A stretch of 64,000 nucleotides of DNA from Cardiocondyla obscurior (GCF_019399895.1 NC_091864.1:1156001-1220000), one strand, 5' to 3'; shown: positions 36,846 to 51,100, counted from the first letter of the stretch. The notes: generated by a model not told the origin, from the sequence alone. Made by a program: numbers and translations.

Positions 36846-37789
36846 GGACTCAGTTTACTAAATACGCGCAGCAAAATGTAATATGTATTGCTTTACCTTG
36901 TAAGCCTGACGTCACGCACATTACTTGAGATATAAAATTTATACACCCGTAAAAGTATTACGTGCTATTAGAATAATCTATTCTTCCTTATCAGAGGTAA
37001 AATTAGAATTCAATATTAAAAACCCATTGTTCCTATGGTAGTTGCCATCATTAAAACTTGTTTTATTTAAAATATTAAAATTATTTGACGAGGGTGATTA
37101 AATATAGCAAATAGCTTTGACATTAAATTTTTTTTTTAGTATGTGCATTTAAACATTTATATTTTATAAAATGATTACAACAGAAACCTTAATTTTCTCT
37201 TAATATGTTGTAAAATATAATAAAACTTCTGATATAAAGTTATTAAGTAACAATGCGTATTAGAAATTTGTATATAAAAAGAAGATAGTATTTTACATAA
37301 GAAATAAACCGAATATGTCTAAAAATAAATATAAAATTGTAGACATTTCAGAAGTAACATTCGCTTAGCGAGGATCAGGATCGAGACACGATTACCGACT
37401 GGTTCGCAAAGTCAAAGGAGTAACTCAGTCGCTAGATGGCTGTCGTAACATAACGCCGACAAAATGGCTTATAATCAATATATTACTCGTGTACGCTCTC
37501 GGAAAAGAAGCCCGCATTAGAAATATATCAATTCTTCCTGAGAAATCCAGGTATACGCATTTACAAATTATTACTTACAAATATAAATAAGCACTTCAAT
37601 TTGGTTGAATGATTAGTAAGAAATTATGTTGTAATAATATTTTAGAAATTCATAGGTTATTTTTAATTTTTAAGAAAATTGTTAAATAATTTGTTTTTTG
37701 ATTTTGTGTATGCAATTAAGAAAGCGTAGTTAATTTGATATCGTATTTGCTTCGAGGCGCCTAATTGGGCACGTTCAGGAAAAAAATAA
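36846..37789. other. CDC5L 3' UTR and downstream spacer
   Basis: AT-rich sequence after the CDC5L stop. An AATAAA at 37303-37308 is the best candidate polyadenylation signal. From about 37360 to 37560 the composition rises in G+C and contains GATGGCTGTC and an AAAATGGCT that opens an 18-codon frame at 37463, followed by a donor-like CCAG/GTATAC at about 37550. This may be a separate promoter and first exon, but no downstream partner was found. Confidence 0.45.
37303..37308 (+). other. Candidate polyadenylation signal of CDC5L
   Basis: Canonical AATAAA about 460 bases after the CDC5L stop codon, in AT-rich 3' UTR sequence. Other AAATAAATA-type matches follow within 30 bases, so the exact cleavage site is uncertain. 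Confidence 0.5.
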
Positions 37790-37917
37790 ATCACTGAACG
37801 TTCCGGGTGATTCTTTAGGTAGATAATTAGGTCTCGGATCTGGTGCTTCTCAGGACCCAAGCGTAGAAATCAATTCTTTAACTCAATTAATAAAGAATCA
37901 CCGAACGTTCGGCGATT
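37790..37917. repeat. Imperfect 27-28-bp inverted repeat, MITE-like or hairpin unit
   Basis: The left arm at 37790-37817 contains ACTGAACGTTCCGGGTGATT followed by CTTTA. The right arm at 37891-37917 begins TAAAGAATCACCGAACGTTC and is its reverse complement with one extra base and about two mismatches. The arms flank about 73 bp. Each arm contains the palindromic GAACGTTC. The unit is about 128 bp long, in the size range of small non-autonomous DNA elements, but I see no clear target-site duplication. Confidence 0.7.
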
Positions 37918-39133
37918 AGTTGCGAGCGAACGCGGCCATTAAGTTCTTAGCGTATCATTTTCCACCTTCGCGTTCACCTATACTTCCACCTATACCGTAA
38001 AAAAAAAAGGAGAAAAAAAAAAAAGTAACGCCGCCACTAGCGTGTAACTGGTAAATAGCGTTGGCTGCCGGAAGGCAGATGTTAACGTCGTCGTCAGCTA
38101 ACCTAATCCCGTATTGTCGATTGGTCGGGGCGACGAGACTGGCGAACCTGCGTCGAATCAGCATCGTCGGCACCGCCTACCACCCTTAAGCGCACTTACC
38201 CCCGTAATCTCACCCTGCCGTGGGTGGAGTCGACCAATGACACGGTGGTAACGGCCGTCTGACAACGTGGCATTCGGGGAGCCGCCCCCGTAGTTGCCGG
38301 TGGCTAACTAACGCTACCCCGCTATAGTCGAGTCAGCCACTCGGCCAGCAAGTCCCCGGGCCGAGTCTAGTCGCAAGCTCGCCGGAATTCCCCACCCTGT
38401 CACCCCCGCCGCTTCTGCGCCCCTTTGCCTCCCACCGCCCTCGGCCCCCGAAACGTGTAGGCCAACGTGCCAACTGGGGTGGCGGCGGCAGCGGTGAAGA
38501 AGAGGTGTTACGCCGCGGATTCGCGTGACGTAACCCCGGTATACGCCATCGCCGTGGCCTCTTCGCCGCGACTCGCGGTCGTTTAGGGATCGGGAGTCGG
38601 TGGTGTTGGTTCGCGTTCGGCAACCATCTATCTACCCCGTCGCTTTTGCAACCCTCCCTTCCCCCTTTACCCCCCTTCGCGCTTTTCCTCCCCGAGGAAC
38701 GTCCCGTTCCGCCGGCCCCTCGCGGATATCTACCATCGGACCGTGTTGGCCGTATCGGGGAATGACCCATGATTCTCCGTGATGTGGCTACGGACAGGAG
38801 AGATAGCTGCTCCGGCAGCCAGTCGGGCAACAACCCCTATATGCGCACACACGGACGAGTGGACGCAATCGCGCGCCCGCGCGAGTAGATGTAGTACACA
38901 TAGACATGGGCACGAGTACGCCCTTCTCGGCGGGAGAGAGAAAGCGAGCGAGAGAGACCGCGGGGACGAGAGAGAGAGATGAGTATTGAGTAGGTACGTC
39001 GAGGCTCGAAGCCACCCCGTCACGGAGAATGCTTCGGGACTTCGCGCGACCTCCTCGGCGCCGCGTCGGGATCACGACCTCGGCTATACGTCGTTCTCTG
39101 GCGATGTTCGACTTTTGAACAGCTGCGGAGGAG
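37918..39133 (+). promoter_or_regulatory. Upstream region and probable 5' UTR of the NR2E receptor gene
   Basis: This is GC-rich and CpG-rich from about 38000 to 39130, in sharp contrast with the AT-rich DNA on the left. It runs into the start codon at 39134. It contains several upstream ATGs with frames of up to about 67 codons (for example from 38782), which could act as upstream ORFs if transcribed. Long frames on both strands are explained by low stop density. A promoter and 5' UTR role is inferred from position and composition. Confidence 0.45.
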
Positions 39134-42100
39134 ATGGGCACAGGTCAGTCTTTAAAGACTCTCGCGGGTTTTTTTTTTTTTTTTGTCTATCTTTCTCGCT
39201 TTCTATCTCTCTCTTCCTCTCTTCATTTCGATCTCTATCTCTATATCTCTCTCTTTTTCTTTCTTTCTTTCTCTGTTTCTCTCTCTCTCAAACTCTCTCT
39301 CCTGTTTTTCTCGCGCTTGATTTCAACACGCGGCAAAAGGTTTAGCTAGTGCGATCACCGGTCGTAGCGAAAATACAGAAGGTGCGAAACGTGAAAGTGA
39401 CTTGACGCGGCTGTTTCCCGCGGTTCGGTGGTAAATTGCAATTTGTCGCGTCTCAGGAAACCACGTGGAAGGAATTCTCTAGCCAGTGCCACGAACTTTT
39501 CCCAATTTCGTCTTTAATTGTCCGCCAAACGTCGTTCTCCAGTTTAAAGATGTGTCACTGCGATCTGGAGACGATTACGGTAGTGCCGGAAAAATAGCTT
39601 CCGCAGCAAGTTAAATTGCGGAATTTTAAAATTTGCAGAATTGTGTAGCATGTTCATGCGATTAATAGTGTTTGAATTTTCGACGTCTGTTTATAATTAA
39701 CAGGTAAACTAATTGTTTCAAAGTACACACACATACGTGGTGGAAATAATTAAAGACATTCAGTAAATTGGAGTTTTTCAAGTGAAAAAAATTAAGTTTC
39801 CCGCAAAGGAGTTTGAAATATTCACAAATTTAGATTTTTTTAACATATGAAATATTAATAAGTAATTATATTAATGTGAAATACGATACGAACACTTAAA
39901 CAGTAACTTCATTATATTGTAAAAGATGTAGAAATTTCTTAAAAAAGTAGTGAATTTACGAATCAACTCGCGGGACTTTAATGCGCAAAGCTTATACTTA
40001 CACCTCGTTAACGTATGAAATATCATACTTTTTATGTAAAGTTTATATCGTACCTTCAAAGTATCCAAAAGAATTTGATAGCAACTTACATAAAAAAAAG
40101 ATTTTTATTCTATAACTTGGAAACATTACATAAATTTTTAATAACCAATCGTGTTTACGAAACTTGCGACATTACAAAAAATTTCAAAAATAAAAGTAAT
40201 AAAACAGAAGTCTTTCGAAATGATAAGAGTACAAAAATTATTAATTAATTAAATTATAAAATCCAATCGGCGGATTTTACTTTTCTCATCTCCTTTATTA
40301 TCTCGCTTGAGAACCAATTTGCCTCGAGATTAATTAACATATATTATAAACAGATAATATGATGCAACATAGAAGTGTGAAAGAAGAAGACGTTGTACAC
40401 GACGAAGAAGGTAATCCGTTGGGGTTGAAGTAACTCAGGTTGATCGGGTTAGGTTGGCTGGGTGTGAGACGCGAAGGCGGTTGATACCCCAGAACGGGGA
40501 AGGAAGGCTTTGGTTGGCTTAGGCATGGCCGTGTTTTTCTTGCCGCGGATCATTAGGACGATTAGGGTTCCTACGAAAAGGGGGAAACAGATTAGTACCA
40601 GTGATCTTCTTGCGGCCCGCTCACTTTTCTTAAACGGGATTTCGCAGGAGCTCTTTAACCGTCGGTCTTCTCTTACCCGATTACTTGATCGTAATATTTA
40701 ATAAATAGCGTATAAATCTGATAATATTGATAATAGAAATAGCAGCTAAACATACGGCTGCAGCTTTGAATTTCTCTAATACTTGTTATAATAATTCTTT
40801 AAGAGATTATTTCTATTATTTCTATTATTTCTATCGCGATGTTTGAACTCTAATTCATGATGCATTTCTGTTTCAGGAGACAGATTACTCGACATACTGT
40901 GTGATGTATGCGGCGACCGTAGTTCCGGAAAACACTACGGCATCTACAGCTGCGACGGTAATTTATTTTTCTACAATTATATATTAATAAATCAATACTG
41001 TAAAAAAAAAGGGAAGGTTTTTTCTTAGAAATTTCTGTCGAGGCAATACTTGAAACGTATGAATATAAAAGTTTTAAAGAAACAAGCCACTGGTTAGCAG
41101 TTGCTGTTACGATTGACGATAAATTTATATGTAAATTCTTTGTTCTTTTTTTTATCAGGTTGTTCGGGATTTTTCAAGCGAAGCATACACAGCAATCGGG
41201 AATACATCTGCAAAGCTCAGGGTGCCAAGAAAGGACGCTGTCCGATCGACAAGACCCACAGGAATCAATGTCGTGCTTGTCGTCTCGCTAAGTGCTTCGA
41301 AGCTAACATGAACAAAGACGGTAAGTCCCACAAATAATATTATACCGATATCTTTAAAATAATAACGAATTGATCAACGCAAATAATTATTTCCACGTTA
41401 TTTTATAAGATATGCTCGACTATAAAATTTGCATTCGTAATTTACGATTCGTCTTCAAGAACACACGTTCACGTATTACCGTATTTGCCAAGTCTGTTTG
41501 TGAACGACCGCGAGAATCGTTTCCTCATCAATTTCCTCGCATTTTCCCAAAAGACCGCAAATAAACCGCGAAGAAATCGTCTGTAACTATCGGTCAGCCA
41601 GACTCTCCTAAATAAACCTCCGTCAACAAAGCGTTGACCACGACTAAACAGTTTGCGTATTATTAGCCCTCGCGGAACAGTTTATTCGCAAAAATATATT
41701 TAAACGACCGCAAGAAATAAAATAACCTTTGCTATTAATATAATAAAGCTCGTACATTTCCGCAGCTCGTGCAGATACGCATAATTTTAGGTATAAAATT
41801 TTCTAGGGAGTATTTTAAAGTTTGGCGCGACAAAAAATCGATATCGATAAATAAATCCCGCTTTTGATAAAAATTTCCAGCGTTAATAATTCGGCTCGAA
41901 TAATTCCATCTATATTACGCGATATTATATACGAGAAGATCGAACGTTCGGCGAAGGCGTCATAAATGGATACGCAACGTCATGCGACGTTTCGGTTTCT
42001 CGGTGACGTCTTACTTGATCGACGTCGTGCTTTTTAAGGCAAGCACTTTTTGACATTTACTAGTGCTAACTTGCACTTGTCCGAGTACAAATAATAAATT

Positions 42101-45100
42101 TTTTTTTAATACAATCTATGCGCAAGAAAATATGAATTATTTCAAATATCGAATTCAATTCGAGAGCGTCGAGATAATTTAGCTTTTATCAAAATACTTT
42201 TCAATGCTCTCATAATTACGAAACTTTAATTTACAATTTTCTAAACGTTACTCTCGAAATAGAGAAATTTACGTCGCGACCGCTCGATATTCTTTCCCCA
42301 CCGATTAAATCGTGCTTTTACATTTACAAAAACGGTCCTAATCCAGAAAACTCTCAACAGCTGCAAAATAAACGTTCTACGGACCGCGGCCGATCATTTT
42401 ATAAGCGAATTATGCCAATATATCCGAGTCATTTCTCGCTTCAGCGACGATATTCAAAAGCTCGGTCTTCCGCACGGAAGTTGTACAGACGGACTAGGTG
42501 TACACGGGTCGATGTTCCTCGCCATCGACGGCGAGTATAACAGTGGTGGAGGTTCGTTTTCTGGGACGCTTAGCGGGGGCTGGATTCTGTGCGAAGGTGG
42601 TGAGAGATGGCGGCGAGGTGGAAAGAGAAAAAGCGGAATGGGATGAGACTCCCAGTGGAGGGGCTGCCGGGGTGGCAGCGGGCGAGGGAAAAGCGGGGGG
42701 AGGGTGCAGAGGGAAAGGGGATGATACGAGACCGCTTGGCAGGGATGAGGGCGCTCAGGGTGTCGGGGGTGTTTAATGCAGGACGGGTGCTCCGGTTCCC
42801 AGCGGTTGTCGAGGCTCTAGACGCGAGTAAGAGAGGAGATTCAATTAGTGGCAGAGCTTCCTAACGTTAAGGACACTCCACACGAGGGTTGGAACCGGCT
42901 CCTCCCCCGCATCCCGCCGTCACCTTTCGCAGCCTCATCCGCGAGTCCGCGCTTCGCACCTCTAGCGTTCTCTCCCGCGTCGTTCTCCGCCGCCGTTGCC
43001 TCGAAATTACTCGCACTTTGTTGGAGGAGTTAATTAGACACCGTGATTAATTGCTGACGCGTAGCCAGGATAGCGGAATGGCGGCCTGGTGCATTCATCG
43101 TTTCGCAGATAGCTTTCCCGCGGAATGCAAAGGCGACCGCGATATTTCTCGAAACGTGTCGGTAAATTTATTAAAACATTAGCGTTATAAAATTAGCATC
43201 GCGGTGAATATTATTAAGTATTATGGAATAGTTGCAATTATTTCACTTTACATATCTATAACTTTGTGGAAGTTAATTTATTCAGGATAAAAGTCTGCCC
43301 GCGGCTGACCAATTTATGACCGTTCTACTTACTTTTCTCAAATGACTGACGCAATGTAGCGCTTTACTTAAAAAACGAGAACTCGGGAACCGAATTAATT
43401 TTCTTTTCGTCCGAAACTTACAATTTTGATAAGAATATAAAAAAAAATTATATTAAAAAATATATGTAGGTAATACGACACTAAACATTTTTTTTATTCG
43501 TCATCTTTATCCGCGGAAATTCATAAATGTGTCTAGCAAGCGCATAATTAAAAACCACAATTAAACTCGTTTGGAAGCCAGGGTTGAAATTACAAGGCGG
43601 GCTTTGAAAAACGTTGTGAAATGCCCATAAGACGTAGGTGACCACTCGGGATACGCGTTATACATTATGTACGTAGTACTCGGCGCATCGCGGAGCCCGT
43701 GACGCCGCAGGCGCGCAATCATCCGCTCGCTGACAAGCCCTGGAACCCCCCCTCACCCTCCCCACCCTCTTTTTCACTCACACCCGCGCGACGTAATCGA
43801 CGCTTTCCTCTTTCTACGAAAATTCGTTTCCCGCCCGCGAATATTATCCGTCTGTGTTGGCGCACCGTGTCGCGCCAGCAAAATGCCACCCTCTCACCCC
43901 TCGTCAGAGCGATTTCGCGCGGGTATACACCTATACAGGTGCACGCATACGTGTCACCGCGAAATATGGCGTTAAACGACGTCGCAAGATTACCAAGCGG
44001 CTTACCACGGTGGATTTATAATTCTTGGTGGCCGTCGGGGCGAAAGGAAGAAGCGGGCTGCCAATTGGCGCCGTTCTAGAGTTAACTTTCAAACGGTACA
44101 CCATTCTATTCACTCTTAATTCCTTTCCGTATGTATCTCGGACGTCTCAATTTTAAAGTTTTCCTTTTTTTTTTGTAAATGACCCGCCGGACGCTAAAGA
44201 AAAAAAATACGTCAGGGATATTTATTTGCCTCTTTTTTTTTTTTTTTCTTTTATTGTTCAAATTTCTTATTAAGTTTTATTTAAATCACGCCGTGAGGTT
44301 TGTCCACCCAGACGACATTTCTCCGATTACGTACCCTGTTAAAAAGTTAAACGAAAAGCGAGAGACCAGAAGATGACGACTGACCCGTTGTAATTCTACA
44401 CTCCGCGACTTTTCCTGAAACCTGCACGGTCAACATCATTTCTAGTGTACACACATCTAGATCCACCAACACACTTGGATCCGCAAACTTTGCCTCGTTT
44501 CATGCCCAATCGATCGCGGCCCGCTACTTCGAACTTTAAATCTCTTTGTTTCCGTTCATAATTCGGAAGAACCCTTCCTAAAAGTATCAAGCACGCTGAG
44601 CCGGAATTAAATCGAAAGCATTTTGCCCCTTTCGACAATTATAGATTGAAGTTGCTCAAGCATTTTCGAAGTGCGAAATTCAACGCGTAACGAATAAATT
44701 AAAAAAAATAAAAACGTGTAATTAGTTTAGCAATTCAAGTAATATTTTTTTATAATATTTCTCGTCGAGTTCATCTTCACGTTTGTTCCTATAAAATGTT
44801 ATACCGCCTTTAATCGACGTTAAAGACTGTAACTATTTGAGGCTCTGTTAAAGCTCTTTTCTAAAGCCGCTTTTATATCCATGTTCAATCGCGCAAGGTA
44901 TAATGTCGCAACATGTTCTACAAAAATCCGAAGGTCTCGCGAGTTGCACGCGAAAGCATTTTATGCTGGCGAATAACACTTGAGCACGATTCGAGAAAAG
45001 TAGAAAAAGAACGGAATAAAAGCGCAATACACTCTGAAGAGCAATAGAGAAAAGCGTCGAATATCTTGATCCTTCGATCAAAAATTTGAGATTCTTTTAA

Positions 45101-48100
45101 AAAGACTTTTTTAAATTTTAAATAATTTTTACTGAAAAAAAAAGAAAAAAAATTAATTAACTTCAATACTTTAATAAAACACCAATATAAAGTAGCGAGG
45201 AAACAAACCAATGTCCCTTCGTCTATTGAGCAAAAAGGGTTTCCCTTCTTGTACCATGCATATTTCTAAATATATTGTAATGTTTAACAAGAACGAGACG
45301 ATGAAAAGACAAAAGGGATCCGTTTCGGAAGGACCGGGTTTCTCCTCGAGACATTCATTACGTTAATTTTTTACTTCTCGAATTCAGAAGCTCTCGCGTC
45401 TCACGCTATTTAACAAACACGCGAGGAGACGTTCCCTAAAAATTGTTCCGGGACCTCGTAATATTTTCGACCGACCCTGGCCGAGGTCGAGGGTAGTGAC
45501 AGCACACAGGGGGAGTTGGCGTGGGAGTGGACGGCTGGTAACGCAACGAAGCGAGGCGTGCCGTACACGCGACGGGCAGCATCAATCCATCCACATAAAC
45601 GGTAAACGGTAAAGCGGCCCTGAAACAGAGCGAGGGGGGTACAGTGGACGTCGTAAATGCCTTCTCGCCACGGACACCCCTCGAAAGAACCCCGCGCGTT
45701 CTCACGAATTAAGAACCGTCCACGAAATAGACGGCGAGCGAGACGCGAAGCCGAGCTGTAGTTAACGTGTTATCTTTGAGAAACGAGATCTCTAAAATTC
45801 ATCGACCGACGACCGAGAAAATCAGTAATAAATTCCTATGTTTCCATTCCAAACAGTCTTCGAAATTAAAGCGGCTCGAAGTGCGCGGCGTCACTTCCGG
45901 AAGACGTTTTAAGTGGTCAGTTTTAGATTTGATCAAGCGCGCGTGAGGCCGCACGATTAAAATAGTATCTTTATTTTTAATATTTAATTACCAGTAATAA
46001 ATGTGAATAGCTTTGATATTTTTTTTCCGCATAGAATTATCTTTATTAAAATAATAATGCCAACGGAGAATGTTCTCGTATTTCGCCCACGAGAGATTTT
46101 ACCCGCGCGGCTTGTAATAATCGCGATTACAGAAGCCTGCTGGGGCATGCCGCGTTTTATCAACGCTGATAATGAAACGATGCGTTTATGATGCTCACTG
46201 TACGCGAGGAGAGAGCGGAAAGAGATGGCGGAGGGTGGCAGGGTGCGCGTTCTCCCCCTGCGCGATACGAGCGCGATGTGTGCGGACGAGACGGGTCGTT
46301 GCGCTAAGCCGGGCTTTGATCGTCACCTGTCATCATACCAACGCGTCCCGGAGAAACTGCAACGACCCGGCCGCCTCTAGCCTCGGCATAAACGCGAGAA
46401 TTACATCCGCGAGTTATCACGGGGGTCCTCTCGCCTTTCGTGCCGCGCCACGGTTTCCGAGGCGAATACGCGTCTGGACCACTCCTCCGTCGGACTCTTG
46501 CGAATGAACGTGAAATGTCAGGCTGCTTTGTCACCCTTAATCCTTTTTCCACCTTTGACCGCGCGATTAACATCGGCGTATATAAAACGCGATTTCTCAC
46601 GGCGATATAATCGCGTATGCGTTCGCGTTTCCGTCGGGTACCTCGAATGTCTCTTATCAGAGCCGATCAGATTAGTCTCGCAATAAATTAGGCGATAAAC
46701 TCGCGATACGATGGAAATATAAAATTGTAATTACTAATGTAAACTTGCATACTTTTTTTTTCACTAATTTTACGTCTGTTACAGCGGGTATTTTTTTTTT
46801 TTTTTTTTTTACTATTCTGGGAAATCGAAGGGATGTTTAATTAAACGCTTACGTAAACGTACGCGAGGTCCGAACCCTGATCTTTATGCATATGTATTTT
46901 AAACTCGACACGGGCTGATCTGATTTCACGGAATTTTGATTTACGAGATTGGTCGAGGGAAGGCGACGTTAACAATGATCGTTACATACGGATTGTATAC
47001 GATTTGTAACGTATGCAGATACACGTGTGACGGCATGCATATGATTTTCCGAACGATGTGAGCGATGCAAGTGGAAACAGATCCTGTCCGTCCGACCAAT
47101 AATTCGAGTACATAGAGCGGTTTCCTTCGTCTTTGTTTGATAAATCTGCAAGTGAATTTTCCTCCGCTGCAACAAGTATTATTAAAAATCAAATAATTGA
47201 TATTTTTAAAGAACCCAGACTGCAGATTTCATTTTTTACACGATGCTCGAATTATTGAGCTCTGACATTTATTAACGATATTTAAATCGTAAATTCAATC
47301 GAAGCAGCTGTCGCTACCCAGTGAAGGGAAATTTCTGCAAGTTTCTTTACAGCGTAGTCCATCGTTCCACCCTCTTAACATCCCGCGAATCAATGCGAGA
47401 ATCCTCCTGCAGCTTGAACACGTGTACCGCACGCGTGTCAAACGCGCGCGATTCGTGGACCTGCGACCCGGTGATGGTTGCCGACGGTGGTGGAGACGAT
47501 GACGGTGGTGCGCCATCCGTGTGTATCAACCCCCGCTCGTTCGGGGATTAGCCTTCGAGATCGCTGACTGCTGAAATGTTCACAGATCGGTTTACCGTTT
47601 AGCAGGATAGCGAGTGTGAGCCCCCGTGATCCGTGGCCCGTGTGAGCACCCTACTCGCACACGCGCGCGTGTTATAGTACAATGTTAAAGCGGGGAGGCT
47701 GTCCCGTGTATCGCGCTTCACCACGCGCTCGTATCTCCACGTGTGCGTGCGCGCGTGTGTTCAAGCGCGCGGAGAAGGCGCCTACGCCTACGCTGTGGGA
47801 ACTCGCATTGTGGACCACACGTGCCGACCGGAGTATTACGATGGTACTGTGTGTTTATAGGTGCACGGTAAGATGACGCGCGTGTGTGTGTGTGTGTGCA
47901 CGAGTATTACGTGCACGGCGAAAGAGAGAGAGAGAAAGAAACACAGGAATCACGAGATGAAAAGCGAACAGGGCGCGGTCCATTCCAGCGCATGCGATTC
48001 TAATCCTCGTCGTGTCGTATCCGTTCGCCGTCGAATACGCGGGTACTCTCGAAAATCGCTCGTCTAAGCCGGCGAGGAAGTCCCGAAAGGGTTGCTGCGA

Positions 48101-51100
48101 CGACACCCTATTTCTTTAAAGACTCGGGCAGACTCTGGTCGCAATTCTTCCCCGATAAATTTCAATTTACACCGGCGGTAAGAAATAATTAATTTTTAAT
48201 AATCGAACGAATTATTTCCCTGTTCTTTTTTTTTTTTTTTCTTTTTTTTCTTTGCACAGAGAAAATTGCGGAGAAAGGACTCGATTCCGAAAGTTAGGAA
48301 ATAAATTAGGAAAGTATATAATTGCAGCGGATCGGCAATCGATCTTCCTGCGGGGCTAAGAGATCAATTTGTCCCATTCGCGTCTCTACGCCGGGGAGCT
48401 TTTCCCTTGACGCGCGCATTCGTTTCCGCTTCGCAGAAGCTTAAGCCGCTCTCGGCTATAAACCTCTGTATTTGAGCAGCAATGCGTGCGGCGCGACAAA
48501 ATGTTCCTCCTTGATCGCAGGACGCTTTGCTCGGTGAGGCGCCTTTGTCTGAAAAAGGCGAGCTTAATGGGCGGCTGCGAAAAAACAGATCGTACCTTCG
48601 TCTTTGATTCGCCACAGATTCAACGAAAACTGATCAAATTAAGACCTGAATGTAAATGTAAAAAAAACATATTTAATTTCTTATCGCCAACTATATTAAG
48701 AAATGCATGTATGTAAACGGTTTTTAAAATTGTCATGGATATGCATTGACGATACGCGGGTCTTGAAGGGTGATGCCGTCGCTGCATTGTGTAATAGGAG
48801 ATCACTGTTTGTAAAGTAAACAGGTCTCTTCATTCTACGCGTTTTTCCGACAAGGGAGCTCACCGTCGAAAGAACAATTACTCCTGGAAAATAATAATAT
48901 TTGTACCTGTTACGATGTACACGGCCAATTTGGTCGATAAAGCAAACAACCCCGAAGCGGATTTTCCCGTTGCTTCTTTTTACCACCGTGTACGCGTGCC
49001 CACGCGTACAAAACCACCACTTCCGCTTTGAAAAAGATTCTAGAGTTCCTTCAAAGAATCGAGAAAAAGTAGTCGTAATAAAGAAACGTGATAAATAAAT
49101 CTAATAAAAAAAAAAAATTATTAATCAACCAGTCAACCGTGGTTGACTTGCTAAATTTAAGAGAAACATTAACATATCAGTTTTCGAAGAAATTGAGTTC
49201 CGGGCTGAAACGGAAATTGTCCCGGTGGAAGAAGAAATTTTCGTTGCGCCAGTGGCGAGAGGTATCTCTCGACAGGGCGATGCGTGATAAAGGGGAGATA
49301 TTGCGACGCCAGTGCGAACGTGGGAATCCGCGGCTGCTATCCGCTCAGCCTCATTAATGATGATGTGCTTGCCACCCAGTTGCAGCTCTCGTTTCGCCAT
49401 CTCGCTCTGTCTTCCTTCTCTACAGCGTTCTCTGCTCTCTTTCTCTCTCCCTCCCTCCCCTTCCTTCCTTCCTCTCTCTTTCTGTCTCTCTCTCTCTCTA
49501 GATTTGCAGCCACGCTCGAAAGATCGAGCTCTGTGGAAGCTGACGCCCGGCCAGCCACCACATCCGATCTACACCACCCTCTTTCATCCGCGACTCACCC
49601 CCTCGGCCCTCCCGACCTCTTGTTCGCCTCACTCCCCCTCCCCCCTCTCTCACCCTCTCATCGGGTCACGGGATATACAGCTCTCGTACATCTCGAACGA
49701 CCTACAACGCGCGTTACACCCCGAATTCAATTCCGCGCAACCTGCGCCCACTTTTTCGCTCCCACCGTTAAGTCCATCGCCAATATTATTGATAGGCGTC
49801 CTCTGGATACGGACCTTCGATCGGTGAGGGATATTTTTCATTGAGCTCCGGGAAGGGTTGAGGGTGCTATTCGCATTACCAGCTCTGAAAAAAAAAATCT
49901 TTATTTTTTTTTATCTTCTTTTATATTGATAATTTAAAAAAACTCTTTTTGGCAAGCTTCGATAAAATGTCGCGAAACGTACACAAGTAAAATTTTCGAA
50001 GTCTTTGAAAGACTTCGTGATAGACTTGCGAAACAGTGTCAGGCGTCATAAATAATATAATTATGTCGTGACTGGTGTTTAGCAGTACAACATGAGCGCG
50101 GACCGAGGAAACCGAAACCCCACGCGATTATTTCGTCGGAGAAGCAGCATCAGCAACAGTCACCGATTGTCACGCAGTTGTCTCCTCATTCCGCTGCCCC
50201 GGTGCATAATGATCGACTAAGACCAGCACTCGCTCCCCCTTACGTCCTCTCGCCACACAGGTGTGTAGTTCTTTTATTAAATTAATCTTAGTAAAATATT
50301 AAGATATTTTATTTTAATTAAGTATTGTACTAAAAACGATTTATTATCGACGAGTGAAATTATAAAAAATTATAAAAATTATAAGAACTAATTATACGCC
50401 TCGCACAGGATGTTCACCACCACATTAACAGTAGATTCTACAATTTAATATTAATCCTCTTTAAAAAAAAAAAAAAAGAATTTTTTTTAACCCATCTAAA
50501 CAGCAGTAATTTTCATATAATTAATTAATAAATTAAATGTACATTTTCTACATATACAATAAATCTATGCATAAGTATAGATAAAAAAAAAACTTGTGAC
50601 TAATCGTCCTCTCCTCGCCGGCAAGAAATTTAAGTTGGTCGAGGAACTCGACCGGCGAGGTGTTAATGAAGTGGGAAACACCCTGCGCGGGGAAGTGATA
50701 AAATTTTATGAAGCGACGCCGACACTTCGTGAAGTAGTTAAGGGTTGTTGCTGTAGAAGGTTAAGGTGCGACCAAAGATTCACGCCTTATCCACGACCGA
50801 TGGCGCTGGTACAGAAACCGCCGGAGGAATCGCCATCCCCCGTGCCGCTGATCCTGCCGCACCCTCGCACGACCACGACCCTCTACCAAGCGGCCACGAC
50901 CGTCTCCCTAGCGCCGCAGCCTCCCCTTCTGCAGATACTAATGTCCGCGGAGGAATGTCAGGTAAGTAATTCAGCTTAATTTCGCGCCCGTCTCCCTGCC
51001 TCGTTCCTGCAAACTTAATAAGGGCGGCCTGCTTCCGCCTCGGCTTCTGCCTCGCGTTATCTAAACGGCGGGGGAAATTACAAGTAGGGATTATTATCGA

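Noticed and set aside
42498..43033. Coding exons inside the large receptor intron
   Set aside because: The frames are Gly/Glu/Arg-rich or Pro/Ser-rich, on a GC-rich island, and do not fit the NR2E domain plan. Frame continuity already joins 41320 to 50083 exactly (GAC-GCA-GTA).
49284..49844. Frame of about 186 codons on the plus strand
   Set aside because: It comes from a long pyrimidine-rich tract giving Ser/Leu/Pro runs and lies within the receptor intron.
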